In this document: positions 9,109 to 19,258 of the stretch, in pieces
Numbering within the stretch: position 1 is the first letter of the stretch
How the letters are laid out: every line of letters begins with the position of its first letter
Origin: Herbaspirillum sp. Sphag64
GTDB lineage: Bacteria > Pseudomonadota > Gammaproteobacteria > Burkholderiales > Burkholderiaceae_D
DNA: 64,000 bases
Assembly: GCF_014192645.1 (NCBI RefSeq)
Contig: NZ_JACHYE010000016.1
Location: 23,830 to 87,829, forward strand
Direction of reading: 5' to 3'
Program-made: the position numbers and the translations under genes
Notes under the pieces: model-generated
The model's input: the letters and a program-made list of their open reading frames with translations, nothing else
The model's database searches: none
Told to the model about the DNA's origin: nothing

Positions 9109-10347
9109 TCAGGTCTGCAAAGCGTCGTCGAGCAACTCGACCCAATGTCTGACCGGCGTATCGGTACCCGATTGCAAATGCGTCAGACAGCCAATGTTGC
9201 CTGAGACAATCATCTCCGGCTCACTCTCCTGCAACTGCCGCAGCTTGTTGTCACGCAAGCGGTACGACAGTTCCGGCTGCAACACCGAGTAAGTACCTGC
9301 AGAGCCACAGCACAGATGGCTATCGGTACATAGTTTGACGTCAACGCCAGCGCTGGCAAGAATCTGCTCTACCTTGCCACGAATTTTCTGTCCGTGTTGC
9401 AAAGTGCACGGCGGATGATAGGCAACCCGCTTCTTGACCTTGCCTTGCAGCTTTTGCTGCAGTTCGGCCTCGAAGTCCGGGAGTATTTCGCTGATATCGC
9501 GGGTGAGTGCAGAAATGGTCGCAGCCTTCTCCGCATAGGCCGTGTCGTGCTGCAACAGATGACCATATTCCTTGACGGTAGCGCCACAGCCGGAAGCATT
9601 CATGACGATCGCTTCAACCTTGAATCCGGCTGATCCATCGACATACGGCCACCAGGCATCAATGTTGCGCCGCATATCATCCCGACCACCATCATGATCA
9701 TTGAGGTGATAGCGAATCGCACCGCAGCAGCCTGCCTTTGGCGGCGTGAGCAATTCCACGCCGAGTGCATCAAGCACGCGTGCGGTGGCACTGTTGATAT
9801 TGGGCGACATGGCTGGCTGCACGCAACCCTCAAGTAGCAGCATCTTGCGCGCCTGCGTCGCAACGGGCCACAGCCCGGCAGACTGCTTCAGCGGCACCTT
9901 GTTCTTGAGCTTTTGCGGCAGTAAGGGCCGTACCATCTGCCCCGCCCGCATTGCCGGGTTAAATAGCCACTTGTTGGGCAGGAGTGTCTTCAGTGTGGTG
10001 CGTACCATGCGTTGTGCCAATGGCCTTGGCACCTGATCTTCGACCACCTTACGACCGATATCGACGAGTCTGCTGTAATGCACACCCGATGGGCAGGTGG
10101 ATTCGCAATTACGGCAAGTGAGGCAACGATCAAGATGGGACTGTGTTGCAGCGGTTGCTGGTTTTCCCTCAAGGACTTGCTTGATCAGATAAATACGTCC
10201 TCGCGGACCATCCAGTTCGTCGCCCAGCAGCTGGTAAGTAGGACAGGTAGCCGTACAAAAGCCGCAGTGCACACAGGCACGCAGGATTGACTCGGCTTCT
10301 TTGCCTTCATTGGTGTCACGAATAAAATCGGCCAGATTGGTTTGCAT
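9109..10347 (-). CDS. glcF: Glycolate oxidase iron-sulfur subunit GlcF
   Basis: Electron-transfer subunit of membrane-associated glycolate oxidase, passing electrons from the GlcD/GlcE flavoproteins to quinone. The 412 residues hold two [4Fe-4S] ferredoxin motifs near the N-terminus (Cys25, 28, 31, 35 in CVHCGFCTATCP; Cys75, 78, 81, 85 in CLTCRNCESTCPSG) and the two cysteine-rich CCG domains (AGCCGAI and HLCCGSAGTY). It is the last gene of the minus-strand order glcD-glcE-glcF with only 7 bp to glcE, so it is operonic. Confidence 0.94.
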   Translation of the reverse strand: MQTNLADFIRDTNEGKEAESILRACVHCGFCTATCPTYQLLGDELDGPRGRIYLIKQVLEGKPATAATQSHLDRCLTCRNCESTCPSGVHYSRLVDIGRKVVEDQVPRPLAQRMVRTTLKTLLPNKWLFNPAMRAGQMVRPLLPQKLKNKVPLKQSAGLWPVATQARKMLLLEGCVQPAMSPNINSATARVLDALGVELLTPPKAGCCGAIRYHLNDHDGGRDDMRRNIDAWWPYVDGSAGFKVEAIVMNASGCGATVKEYGHLLQHDTAYAEKAATISALTRDISEILPDFEAELQQKLQGKVKKRVAYHPPCTLQHGQKIRGKVEQILASAGVDVKLCTDSHLCCGSAGTYSVLQPELSYRLRDNKLRQLQESEPEMIVSGNIGCLTHLQSGTDTPVRHWVELLDDALQT

Positions 10348-10354
10348 GATGTGC

Positions 10355-11425
10355 TCAGAAGTCCGGGTAGAGTCGGCCCGGATTAAAAATGCCGGAAGGA
10401 TCGAAAGCAGCTTTCAGATTGTGGTGAATTTTCGCCAGAGCCGGTGCCAGTGGCTGGAATACACCAACACTTTTGTCGCCACCGCGATAGAGGCTGGCAT
10501 GACCACCAGCTGCCTGCGCTACCGCACGAATGGTGTTGCAGTCAGCGGTTCCGCGATACCAGCGTTGTGCCCCACCCCATTCGATCAACTGCTGACCATC
10601 CAGCGCGACCGGTGGCGTCACCGAAGGCAATGACAAACGCCACAACGGCGTATCGGCATCGGCAGTCTGTGCAAAAAAAGCATGCTGTTGCTCGCGCAGG
10701 TCGCGCCAGAAATCGTCGCCATTGCTCAACTCACTACCGCCCAGCTTCTTTACCGCGGCATCGACCGCGGCTTGTGCCCCGGACAAGCGGATCGTCAGTA
10801 CATTATTGACCCAGGCGCTAGCCGACAAAGGCAATGGCTGACCACCCCATTCATTGAGCAGACGGATGGCATCGGCCTGCCCGGCTTCGAACACTCTGGT
10901 ACTCGACGCAAATGGCACCGGCAGTATTTTCAAAGAGACCTGCAAGATCAAACCCAGCGTACCGAGCGATCCTGTCAGCAACCGCGAGACGTCGTAACCG
11001 GCGACATTCTTCATGACCTGACCACCGAAATGCAGTATCTGGCCCTGCGCATCCATCAGGTCAGCACCCAATACGAAATCACGCGCTGCACCAAACCACT
11101 GACGCCCGGGACCGGACAAGCCAGTTGCGACCATACCGCCAACCGTCGCCGCTCCGCCAAAACGGGGAGGCTCGAAAGCCAGCATCTGGCCATTGGCAGC
11201 CAGTGCGGCGTCAATCTCCGCCAATGGCGTGCCGCAACGTGCGGTGATTACCAGTTCGGTCGGTTCATAGTCGACGATCCCACTGTAGACCAGCGTTTCC
11301 AGTACATCACCTTGTGCCGCCTGACCATACCATTGCTTGGTACCAGCTCCACGAATTTGCAGCGGGCGCGCTTGCTGACCGGCGGCGAGAATACGGTCCC
11401 GGAATGATTGCAGTGTCTGTTCCAT
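10355..11425 (-). CDS. glcE: Glycolate oxidase FAD-binding subunit GlcE
   Basis: Second flavoprotein subunit of glycolate oxidase, with a PCMH-type FAD-binding fold but lacking the C-terminal catalytic domain of GlcD. From the ATG at 11425 the protein has 356 residues, matching the family. Visible are the FAD-binding segments LQIRGAGTKQWYG, LAFEPPRFGGAATVGGMVATGLSGPGR and GGQVMKNVAGYDVSRLLTGSLGTLG. The frame is open upstream into glcD, but that extension is rich in Arg, Cys and Pro and looks like out-of-frame glcD sequence. It sits 7 bp downstream of the glcD stop. Confidence 0.94.
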   Translation of the reverse strand: MEQTLQSFRDRILAAGQQARPLQIRGAGTKQWYGQAAQGDVLETLVYSGIVDYEPTELVITARCGTPLAEIDAALAANGQMLAFEPPRFGGAATVGGMVATGLSGPGRQWFGAARDFVLGADLMDAQGQILHFGGQVMKNVAGYDVSRLLTGSLGTLGLILQVSLKILPVPFASSTRVFEAGQADAIRLLNEWGGQPLPLSASAWVNNVLTIRLSGAQAAVDAAVKKLGGSELSNGDDFWRDLREQQHAFFAQTADADTPLWRLSLPSVTPPVALDGQQLIEWGGAQRWYRGTADCNTIRAVAQAAGGHASLYRGGDKSVGVFQPLAPALAKIHHNLKAAFDPSGIFNPGRLYPDF

Positions 11426-11432
11426 GTATTGA

Positions 11433-12920
11433 TTAAAACCTTGGTAAATCAGGGAATTTGATGGCACCGCGCTGCACGTGCATCTTGCCGTACTCGGCAC
11501 AGCGGTGCAGGGTCGGAATCGCCTTGTCGGGATTGAGCAGAAAGGCCGTATCGAAGGCACGCTTGACCTTGAAGAAGGCGTCTCGCTCCTCTGGCGAAAA
11601 CTGTACGCACATGGAGTTGATCTTTTCGATGCCTACCCCATGCTCACCGGTAATGGTGCCACCCACTTCCACGCAGAGCTCAAGAATCTCGGCGCCAAAC
11701 AACTCGGCGCGGTGAAATTCATCGGCCAGGTTGGCATCGAACAGAATCAACGGGTGCAGATTGCCGTCGCCGGCGTGGAACACGTTCGCACAGCGCAGGC
11801 CATATTTACTTTCCATCTCGGCAATCCCGAGCAATACCTGCGCCAGTTTCTTGCGCGGAATGGTGCCATCCATGCAGTAGTAATCCGGCGAAATACGCCC
11901 CGCTGCCGGGAATGCATTCTTGCGTCCTGACCAGAAACGCAGACGCTCGGCCTCCGACTGCGAGACGGTGATAGCAGTGGCTCCACTGGCATTGAGCACA
12001 TCGCGCATGCGACCAATTTCTTCTTCCACCTCTTCGATCGTGCCATCCGACTCGCACAGCAGAATCGCAGCGGCATCGACGTCGTAACCCGCCTTCACAA
12101 ATGGCTCAACCATGCGCGAACTGGTCTGATCCATCATTTCCAGCCCGGCAGGAATAATCCCCGCAGCGATCACATTGGCAACGGCATTGCCACCTTTGAC
12201 CACATCATCGAAGGACGCCATGATCACGCGCGCCTGCTGTGGTTTAGGAATCAGCTTGACGGTGACTTCAGTGACCACTCCCAGCATGCCTTCGGACCCA
12301 ATGAATACCGACAGCAAGTCCAGCCCCGGGGCATCCAGTGCAGTACCGCCCAATTCGACGACATCGCCCTCGATGGTGACCATGCGCACACGCAGCACAT
12401 TATGGACAGTCAACCCATATTTCAGGCAATGCACACCACCGGAGTTCTCTGCGACATTGCCGCCAATGCTGCAGGCGATCTGGGACGAGGGATCGGGTGC
12501 GTAATACAGACCATGCGGCGCGGCAGCCTCGGAAATGGCTAAATTGCGCACCCCGGGCTGAACCACTGCGGTACGGGAATATTTGTCGAGACTGACAATC
12601 CGGTTGAGTTTGGCCGTTGAAAGCACTACCCCATCCGCAATCGGCATGGCGCCGCCAGACAAACCCGTACCAGCGCCACGCGGAACAATCTGCACTTGTA
12701 GCGCCTGGCAGACCTTGAGAATCGCCACTACCTGTTGCTCATTCTCCGGCAGCACCACGACCATCGGTAGCTGGCGATAGGCAGCCAGACCATCACATTC
12801 GTAGGGCCGGGTGTCTTCGGTATCAAACAGGATGCAATGAGAAGGCACGACCGCAGCGAGCGCAGCGACGACCTCGCGCTGACGTGCAGGTGCGAACAAA
12901 GGGGCTACTGGGGCATTCAT
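11433..12920 (-). CDS. glcD: Glycolate oxidase catalytic FAD subunit GlcD
   Basis: FAD-linked 2-hydroxyacid dehydrogenase subunit oxidising glycolate to glyoxylate. From the ATG at 12920, preceded by GAGG, it has 495 residues, close to the E. coli GlcD length. The PCMH FAD fold (IVPRGAGTGLSGGAMP, IGGNVAENSGGVHCLKYG, FIGSEGMLGVVTE) is followed by the FAD-oxidase C-terminal domain with NVFHAGDGNLHPLI and GGTITGEHGVGIEK. It heads the glcDEF operon. The frame remains open 42 codons upstream, but this part lacks family character. A LysR regulator gene lies about 160 bp upstream on the same strand and may control it. Confidence 0.95.
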   Translation of the reverse strand: MNAPVAPLFAPARQREVVAALAAVVPSHCILFDTEDTRPYECDGLAAYRQLPMVVVLPENEQQVVAILKVCQALQVQIVPRGAGTGLSGGAMPIADGVVLSTAKLNRIVSLDKYSRTAVVQPGVRNLAISEAAAPHGLYYAPDPSSQIACSIGGNVAENSGGVHCLKYGLTVHNVLRVRMVTIEGDVVELGGTALDAPGLDLLSVFIGSEGMLGVVTEVTVKLIPKPQQARVIMASFDDVVKGGNAVANVIAAGIIPAGLEMMDQTSSRMVEPFVKAGYDVDAAAILLCESDGTIEEVEEEIGRMRDVLNASGATAITVSQSEAERLRFWSGRKNAFPAAGRISPDYYCMDGTIPRKKLAQVLLGIAEMESKYGLRCANVFHAGDGNLHPLILFDANLADEFHRAELFGAEILELCVEVGGTITGEHGVGIEKINSMCVQFSPEERDAFFKVKRAFDTAFLLNPDKAIPTLHRCAEYGKMHVQRGAIKFPDLPRF

Positions 12921-13079
12921 GCTAGACCTCGCTTGGGCTTTGGCTGGGTGGGTGCGACCGCACGTCGGTGCTGGCCGCTGTCTCCGCAATCTTTGCAGTG
13001 TAGCGAATTTCAACTCTTCAGGGCGAAAAGCATGGCAAAACCACACTGAAAAGAATTCACGCCCTTGATTGAATAATTT

Positions 13080-13994
13080 TCAGCGCTGCGCCACAACCTC
13101 GGCGTAGCTTTTATCAAATGTTTCATGCATCCAGTTGATAAACAGATCGACCTCGGGGCGCTCACGCACCTGCTGTTCAAAAACAACGTAGTAGGCATGC
13201 GGTGGAGTACGCAGGCGTATATCAAACAATTCGACAATCTCGCCCCGGGCCAGCAATTCTTCTGCAAAATGCTGGCGCGTGAGCCCAATGCCATAACCGT
13301 GACGTACCGCCTCCAGCAACAAACCCAGATCATCGACGCGCAGTCCTGTCGATGGCTCACTCCAGTCAGGCAGCCCGGCTGCTTCGAACCATGGCTGCCA
13401 GGGTTCGAGTGCGGAGCGCAGCAAATTGGCGTGCTGCAGGTCCTGAGGCTTCTTGAGTGCAGGAATGGTCTTCAGATAGGCCGGACTGGCAACCGCAAAG
13501 GCAGGTTCTTCGAACAGCTTTTCGGTAACGATATTGGGATAGTTACCGGCACCAAAGCGAATTTCCACATCACTTTCAGACAGGCTCAAGTCATACAGAG
13601 GCACCGATAGATACATCTCCACAGTGATGTCGGGATAGCGCTCGGTAAATTCAGTAATCCTTGGCATCAGCAGGTGACGTGCAAAAGTCGGCGGCAGCAT
13701 GACCTTGATTCTCGGCTGCACCGTCGCCTGACGATGTGGCATGGGAAAATCCATCAAGGTGCGCAAGGCTGCACGCACGACATCCAGATACCGGCGCCCA
13801 AACTCGGAGAGGACGATAGAACGTCCGTCGCGATAGAACAAGCGTTCACCAACAAATTCTTCGAGCAGTCGGATCCGGTGCGACAAGGCTGACGGCGTGA
13901 TGCAAAGCTCTTCCGCAGCAACGGCGAAAGAATTGAGCCGCGCTGCGGCCTCAAAGGCCGACAAGGCATGTACCGGAGGAAGGCGTGTGGCCAT
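13080..13994 (-). CDS. LysR-family regulator, GcvA-like
   Basis: DNA-binding regulator of 304 residues from the ATG at 13994. The N-terminus RLPPVHALSAFEAAARLNSF is the hallmark opening of the GcvA/AmpR subgroup, followed by the winged helix (SALSHRIRLLEEFVGERLFYR). The rest is the LysR effector domain. It lies between dld upstream and glcD downstream, all on the minus strand, so control of 2-hydroxyacid (glycolate, lactate) oxidation is a reasonable inference. LysR proteins more often regulate divergent genes, so this is not certain. Confidence 0.88.
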   Translation of the reverse strand: MATRLPPVHALSAFEAAARLNSFAVAAEELCITPSALSHRIRLLEEFVGERLFYRDGRSIVLSEFGRRYLDVVRAALRTLMDFPMPHRQATVQPRIKVMLPPTFARHLLMPRITEFTERYPDITVEMYLSVPLYDLSLSESDVEIRFGAGNYPNIVTEKLFEEPAFAVASPAYLKTIPALKKPQDLQHANLLRSALEPWQPWFEAAGLPDWSEPSTGLRVDDLGLLLEAVRHGYGIGLTRQHFAEELLARGEIVELFDIRLRTPPHAYYVVFEQQVRERPEVDLFINWMHETFDKSYAEVVAQR

Positions 13995-14079
13995 AATTAA
14001 ATCGTTACCGTTACGGTTATTGTTTTGCTGTTGTTTTACTGTTATTGGCACATTACCTGGTGAGCGCAGTCACCACAGC

Positions 14080-15492
14080 TTATTGCCAGCGAACGATTTT
14101 TCCCGGGTTCATGATATTGCCCGGATCCAGCGCATGCTTGATGGACCGCATGACATCGATGGCACCTTCACCGTGCTCTTGCACCAGAAAATCCATCTTG
14201 TGCAATCCCACCCCATGCTCACCGGTGCAAGTACCATCCATCGCAAGCGCCCGCGCCACCATCCGGGCATTGACTGCCTCAGCCCGCGCCACATCGGCCG
14301 GATCGTTAGGGTCAACCAGCATTTGCACATGGAAATTTCCATCTCCGACATGACCGATAATGGCGTGAATCAAACCATTCGCTTCGCAGTCGGCCTTGGT
14401 TTCCAGTACACATTCGGCGAGACGCGAAATGGGTACGCAACAGTCGGTTGAAATCGCCCGCGATCCAGGCCGCAATTGCAGCGTGGCAAAATAGGCATTG
14501 TGACGCGCCGCCCACAGACGAGTACGATCCTCTGGCCGGGTGGCCCATTCAAATCCGCGCGCCTGATTATCACCGGCAATTTCCTGCACAATCTCAGCCT
14601 GTTCCTTGACGCTGCTCTCGCTACCGTGGAATTCAAACAGCAGCAATGGATTCTCAGGCAACGTCATTTTGTCGTAGGCATTGATGGCCTTGACCCCGTT
14701 CTCATCGAGCAATTCCACGCGCGCCAGCGGTACGCCAACCTGAATCGTCTGGATCACGGTCTTGACCGCATCACCGACCGTCGGAAAGGAACAAATGGCT
14801 GCGGATACGGCTTCTGGCTGCGGGTACAGCCTTACCGTAATTTCGGTGATGATCCCTAGCGTACCTTCGCTGCCGACAAACAAGCGAGTCAGATCGTAGC
14901 CAGCCGAGGACTTCTTGGCACGGGTACCGGTCTTGATGATGTTACCGTCCGCGGTGACCACCGTCAGTGCCAGCGTGTTTTCGCGCATGGTACCGTAGCG
15001 TACCGCATTGGTTCCTGAAGCGCGGGTCGACACCATGCCACCGATGGAGGCATCAGCGCCCGGATCAATCGGGAAAAACAAACCACTGTCCTTGATTTCC
15101 TGATTCAGCTGCTTGCGCGTAACACCCGCCTGAACGGTGGCAGTCAGGTCTTCCGGATTAACGGCTAGCATATGGTTCATCTGCGATAGATCAATCGTAA
15201 TCCCACCTTGCAGTGCCAGCACATGCCCTTCCAGCGAAGTGCCCGAACCGTAAGGGATGACAGGCACCTGATATTGACTGCATAGCTTGATGACGCTCGC
15301 AACTTCTGCCGTGGTGTGAGCGAAGACGACCGCATCCGGCAACATCGGATCGTAGGAGGATTCATCGCGACCATGGTGCTCGCGCATCGCCTGACTGGTG
15401 GAAAAACGTTCTGCCAATATAGACTGCAACGCGATTTTGAGTTCTTCAGGCAGAGGCTTGCGCAGCTTCTGGGCATCCACGATGTGATTCAT
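14080..15492 (-). CDS. dld: FAD-linked D-lactate dehydrogenase (cytochrome type)
   Basis: A 470-residue flavoprotein of the GlcD/Dld family that oxidises D-lactate to pyruvate and donates electrons to the respiratory chain. Features: PCMH FAD domain with VIPYGSGTSLEGHVLA, GADASIGGMVSTRASGTNAVRYG and FVGSEGTLGIITE; C-terminal FAD-oxidase domain with AIIGHVGDGNFHVQML and DGTCTGEHGVGLHKMDF. The wording GTSLEGH and ASGTNAVRYG matches the D-lactate dehydrogenase (cytochrome) branch rather than GlcD, but another D-2-hydroxyacid cannot be excluded. A LysR gene lies about 85 bp downstream; the adenosyltransferase gene is divergent. Confidence 0.88.
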   Translation of the reverse strand: MNHIVDAQKLRKPLPEELKIALQSILAERFSTSQAMREHHGRDESSYDPMLPDAVVFAHTTAEVASVIKLCSQYQVPVIPYGSGTSLEGHVLALQGGITIDLSQMNHMLAVNPEDLTATVQAGVTRKQLNQEIKDSGLFFPIDPGADASIGGMVSTRASGTNAVRYGTMRENTLALTVVTADGNIIKTGTRAKKSSAGYDLTRLFVGSEGTLGIITEITVRLYPQPEAVSAAICSFPTVGDAVKTVIQTIQVGVPLARVELLDENGVKAINAYDKMTLPENPLLLFEFHGSESSVKEQAEIVQEIAGDNQARGFEWATRPEDRTRLWAARHNAYFATLQLRPGSRAISTDCCVPISRLAECVLETKADCEANGLIHAIIGHVGDGNFHVQMLVDPNDPADVARAEAVNARMVARALAMDGTCTGEHGVGLHKMDFLVQEHGEGAIDVMRSIKHALDPGNIMNPGKIVRWQ

Positions 15493-15711
15493 TGCGATTC
15501 TCTTTCGTTAATCTTTGCTATGTTTGTCTCTTGGATTGAATTGTCCTGATGCGGGCGCGGGCGCGTCGCATCGGCTTGTTGCTGAATTTTACTCCCTTGT
15601 GACAGACTCATATCGCCTTCGCAAGGCAATGCAGACTTTGGCACCAACAACGCGTATCCGCTTTTTAGCCTATGCTTCACACTTCGCATTCAGACAGAGA
15701 AAACTATTTCC

Positions 15712-16269
15712 ATGGGGAACCGACTTTCAAAAATTACCACCCGCACCGGTGACGACGGTACGACCGGCCTGGGTGATGGCAGCCGCACTGGCAAAGACAG
15801 CCTGCGTATTCACGCCTTGGGCGACATCGATGAATTGAACTCACATTTCGGGGTGCTGCTCTGTGAAGAACTGCCGTCGACACTACGTGAAGAATTGCTG
15901 TCTGTGCAACACGACCTGTTTGATCTTGGTGGTGAACTGTGCATTCCCGGCTACACCATGATCACCGATGCCCAGATTGCACGGCTTGACGGGTTGCTGG
16001 AAAAATACAATGCCGAGTTGCCACCACTGAAGGAGTTCATCCTGCCCGGCGGTGCGCGCTCGGCAGCTTTGATGCATGTATGTCGCACGGTATGCAGGCG
16101 CGCTGAGCGCAGTGTTGTCAGCTTGTCTCAGATCGAGGTGATTAATGCGCAACCACGGCAGTATCTGAATCGACTGTCGGACCTGTGCTTTGTGCTATCC
16201 CGCGTCCTTAACCGTTACGCCGGTGGCAGCGACGTCTTGTGGCAAAAAGGTCGTCAGCGCGATCAGTGA
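15712..16269 (+). CDS. Cob(I)alamin adenosyltransferase, PduO type
   Basis: Transfers the adenosyl group of ATP to cob(I)alamin to make coenzyme B12. The 185 residues begin with the ATP-binding motif TRTGDDGTTGLGDG and contain the PduO-family helices LGDIDELNSHFG, LPGGARSAALMHVCRTVCRRAERSV and YLNRLSDLCFVLSRVLNR, with the Arg and Asn-Arg-Leu-Ser-Asp residues known to bind ATP and cobalamin. No B12 riboswitch was recognisable in the 220 bp upstream. Transcription ends at the shared hairpin at 16294-16316. Confidence 0.92.
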   Translation: MGNRLSKITTRTGDDGTTGLGDGSRTGKDSLRIHALGDIDELNSHFGVLLCEELPSTLREELLSVQHDLFDLGGELCIPGYTMITDAQIARLDGLLEKYNAELPPLKEFILPGGARSAALMHVCRTVCRRAERSVVSLSQIEVINAQPRQYLNRLSDLCFVLSRVLNRYAGGSDVLWQKGRQRDQ

Positions 16270-16293
16270 GCCCGCAACATTCCGGACAAGAAA

Positions 16294-16316
16294 AAAGCGG
16301 CCTCAGCCGCTTTTTT
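16294..16316. terminator. Bidirectional intrinsic terminator between adenosyltransferase gene and dxs
   Basis: Stem AAGCGGC / GCCGCTT around a CTCA loop, with an A run on the left and a T run on the right, so it can serve both convergent genes. Confidence 0.85.
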
Positions 16317-16341
16317 AGTTTCTGCATACTGCAAGCAAACC

Positions 16342-18204
16342 TCAACTGTTGTTGACGACCAGTCGTGGTTGCTCATTGCCGAAACGTTGAACGATGGAAG
16401 CCGCAATGCCGTCACCATCCAGACCGCAAGCAGCCAGCAAGTGACCAACTTCACCGTGATCAATGAACCGGTCTGGCAAGCCCAGTTGCAGCAGGGGCTT
16501 GACGATACCGGCAGCCGCCAGCGCCTCGGCCACGGCTGAACCAGCACCGCCCATGACACACCCCTCTTCCACCGTCACCAACGCGTCATGACTGGCGGCC
16601 AGTTGCTTGACCAGTTCCACATCCAGTGGCTTGATGAAGCGCATGTTGGCAACGCTGGCATTGAGCTTCTCGGCCGCAGCCAGACTTGGCGCGACCATGG
16701 TGCCGAAAGCCAGAATCGCGATGCCCTTACCTTCACGCCGCACCTCGCCTTTGCCCAGCGGCAGTGTGTCCAGTGTCTTTTGTACTGCCACGCCAGTACC
16801 GGCGCCACGTGGATACCGCACCGCAGCCGGGCCTTGGTACGCGTAGGCAGTTGAGAGCATCTGACGACATTCGTTTTCGTCCGAAGCCGCCATCACGACC
16901 ATGTTGGGAATGCAGCGTAAAAACGCTAAATCGTAGTTACCCGCATGCGTGGCACCATCGGCTCCCACCAGACCGGCGCGGTCCAGGGCAAAGGTGACGT
17001 CGAGATTTTGCAGCGCCACGTCATGAATGAGCTGGTCGTAGGCGCGCTGCAGGAACGTCGAATAAATCGCTACCACAGGCTTCATACCCTCACAGGCCAT
17101 CCCCGCCGCAAACGTCACGGCGTGCTGCTCTGCGATACCGACATCATAGTAACGCCCCGGAAACTGTTGCTCAAACTGCACCATACCGGACCCTTCGCGC
17201 ATGGCTGGTGTAATACCAACCAGCGCCTTATCCTCGCGCGCCATATCACACAACCAGTCGCCGAACACTTGGGTGTAGGTTTGCTTGCTTGATTTAACCG
17301 GCTTGATGCCTTCGGCCGGATTGAACTTGCCCGGACCGTGATACAACACCGGATCAGCTTCGGCCAGCTTATAGCCTTGACCTTTCTTGGTAACCACATG
17401 CAGGAACTGCGGCCCCTTGAGATTCTTCAGATTTTGCAGCGTTGGAATCAGCGAATCCAGATCATGGCCATCGATCGGGCCAATATAGTTGAAGCCGAAT
17501 TCCTCAAACATGGTCGCTGGCACGACCATGCCCTTGGCATGCTCTTCCAGACGTTTGGCCAGCTCAAGCATCGGCGCTGGCAACATCGACTTGCCGACAT
17601 TCTTGGCCTTGGCATAGAACTGTCCTGACATCAGGCGGGCCAGATAACGGTTGAGCGCGCCGACCGGCGGCGAAATCGACATGTCGTTATCGTTGAGAAT
17701 CACCAGCAGATTGATGTCTTCGCAAATCCCGGCATTGTTGAGCGCTTCAAATGCCATTCCGGCGGTCATGGCGCCATCACCGATGACCGCTATCGCATGC
17801 CGGTCTTCACCCTGTGTTTTGGCGGCGAGTGCCATCCCGAGCGCAGCAGAAATCGAGGTCGATGAGTGCGCGGTACCAAAGGTGTCGTAATCACTTTCAG
17901 CGCGACGCGGGAAACCGGAAATGCCATTGAACTGGCGTAGCGTGCTCATCAGATCACGTCGACCTGTGAGTATCTTGTGCGGATATGTCTGATGACCAAC
18001 GTCCCAGACGATACGATCTTCCGGTGTATTGAAAACATAGTGTAGCGCCAGCGTAAGCTCAACTGTCCCAAGATTGGACGAGAGATGGCCGCCGGTTTGC
18101 GCCACTGAGTCGATCACAAATGCACGCAATTCGTCTGCCAGCGGCTTGAGCTGGGTACGAGGAAGTTGCCGCAAATCGGCCGGGCTGTTTATCGTGTTAA
18201 GCAT
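16342..18204 (-). CDS. dxs: 1-deoxy-D-xylulose-5-phosphate synthase
   Basis: Thiamine-diphosphate enzyme starting the MEP isoprenoid pathway by condensing pyruvate with glyceraldehyde 3-phosphate. It has 620 residues, full length. Seen: [21 protein letters not shown] and the [10 protein letters not shown] segment, the ThDP motif [20 protein letters not shown], the catalytic Glu region [17 protein letters not shown], and the transketolase C-terminal domain. It is followed upstream on the same strand by ispA and xseB, the common proteobacterial cluster, with about 140 bp between ispA and dxs. The 3' end faces the adenosyltransferase gene across a shared terminator. Confidence 0.97.
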   Translation of the reverse strand: MLNTINSPADLRQLPRTQLKPLADELRAFVIDSVAQTGGHLSSNLGTVELTLALHYVFNTPEDRIVWDVGHQTYPHKILTGRRDLMSTLRQFNGISGFPRRAESDYDTFGTAHSSTSISAALGMALAAKTQGEDRHAIAVIGDGAMTAGMAFEALNNAGICEDINLLVILNDNDMSISPPVGALNRYLARLMSGQFYAKAKNVGKSMLPAPMLELAKRLEEHAKGMVVPATMFEEFGFNYIGPIDGHDLDSLIPTLQNLKNLKGPQFLHVVTKKGQGYKLAEADPVLYHGPGKFNPAEGIKPVKSSKQTYTQVFGDWLCDMAREDKALVGITPAMREGSGMVQFEQQFPGRYYDVGIAEQHAVTFAAGMACEGMKPVVAIYSTFLQRAYDQLIHDVALQNLDVTFALDRAGLVGADGATHAGNYDLAFLRCIPNMVVMAASDENECRQMLSTAYAYQGPAAVRYPRGAGTGVAVQKTLDTLPLGKGEVRREGKGIAILAFGTMVAPSLAAAEKLNASVANMRFIKPLDVELVKQLAASHDALVTVEEGCVMGGAGSAVAEALAAAGIVKPLLQLGLPDRFIDHGEVGHLLAACGLDGDGIAASIVQRFGNEQPRLVVNNS

Positions 18205-18346
18205 GCTGGATCTAGTTACCGTTTATTTGCTGCATTGCAGCCGATGCAATCAATCAAGGCGCACATCGCTACCCTTTCCTGTTGCACGATTTCATTGAAA
18301 TTTACGCCGTTTATCTGGTCGTTGCCATGTCTTCACTAAAGTAAGT

Positions 18347-19258
18347 CTATGCCTTGCGGCGCACAATCAAATCCGCCAGCTCACGCAGACGACGTGCCGA
18401 AGAACCAAACTGCTCTAACGCCAGATGCGCATCGGCCCGCAATTTTTCTGCCAGTGCCTGAGACTGCGACAAACCGAGAATAGAGACATAGGTTGGTTTG
18501 TTGTCGGCCGCATCCTTGCCTGCAGTCTTGCCCAATGTGACTGAGTCGGCGGTCGCATCGAGAATGTCATCGACCACCTGAAAGGCCAGACCGATAGCAT
18601 CAGCATACGCATGCAAGGCACTGCTCTGTGCCTCGGACAGCTCTTGACCGGCACCTGCGCCCAATAGAATTGCCGCTCGCAGCAGTGCCCCTGTTTTCAG
18701 GCGGTGCATTTGCTCCAGCTCGGCCAGTGATAACGTCATGCCAACACTGGCAAGATCAATTGCCTGTCCACCACACATGCCCACTGAGCCAGCCGCCTGT
18801 GCCAACAACTGCACCATTGCCATCTGGCGTGGCAGACAGGCAGGATCATCCACTCCCGACAGGACCGCAAAGGCCTGCGTCTGCAACGCATCGCCAACCA
18901 GCAGTGCCGTCGGTTCGTCATACTTGACATGGACCGTTGGCTTACCACGTCGCAAAGCATCATCATCCATACAGGGCATGTCATCATGCACCAGTGAATA
19001 GACGTGGATCATTTCCACGGCAGCAGCAGCACGCGCCAACAGTTCCGCAGGCGCATCAAATAGTGCTCCGGCAGCATAGACCAGCAAAGGACGCACACGC
19101 TTGCCGCCGTCGAGCGCCGTGTAGCGCATGGCCTCATGCAGGCGCGTCGGCATCTCGCTGGCAGACGGCAGAAAGCGGTCCAGCACGACTTCCAACTCCA
19201 ACTGGATGGTTTGCATCCAATCAATAAATGACAGGTCTTCCTGAGCACGCGCATTCAT
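18347..19258 (-). CDS. ispA: Farnesyl diphosphate synthase
   Basis: All-trans polyprenyl synthase joining IPP with DMAPP and GPP to make FPP for ubiquinone and undecaprenyl carriers. The 303 residues contain both aspartate-rich motifs: DDMPCMDDD (first) and DDILDATAD (second), plus GGKRVRP for diphosphate binding and the MCGGQAIDL segment. The gene overlaps xseB by 4 bp (ATGA), so translation is coupled. With dxs next to it, the cluster joins the first and later steps of isoprenoid synthesis. Confidence 0.96.
   Translation of the reverse strand: MNARAQEDLSFIDWMQTIQLELEVVLDRFLPSASEMPTRLHEAMRYTALDGGKRVRPLLVYAAGALFDAPAELLARAAAAVEMIHVYSLVHDDMPCMDDDALRRGKPTVHVKYDEPTALLVGDALQTQAFAVLSGVDDPACLPRQMAMVQLLAQAAGSVGMCGGQAIDLASVGMTLSLAELEQMHRLKTGALLRAAILLGAGAGQELSEAQSSALHAYADAIGLAFQVVDDILDATADSVTLGKTAGKDAADNKPTYVSILGLSQSQALAEKLRADAHLALEQFGSSARRLRELADLIVRRKA

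Noticed and set aside
10682..11407. Plus-strand frame of 241 codons
   Set aside because: Antisense to glcE, which carries all FAD-binding motifs.
13995..14051. N-terminal extension of the GcvA-like regulator (Gln/Asn-rich)
   Set aside because: The family starts at the ATG at 13994; the extension reads through the upstream spacer.
15493..15711. Possible cobalamin riboswitch before the adenosyltransferase gene
   Set aside because: No B12-box-like sequence was found; only a GC-rich GATGCG/CGCATC stem near 15548-15572.
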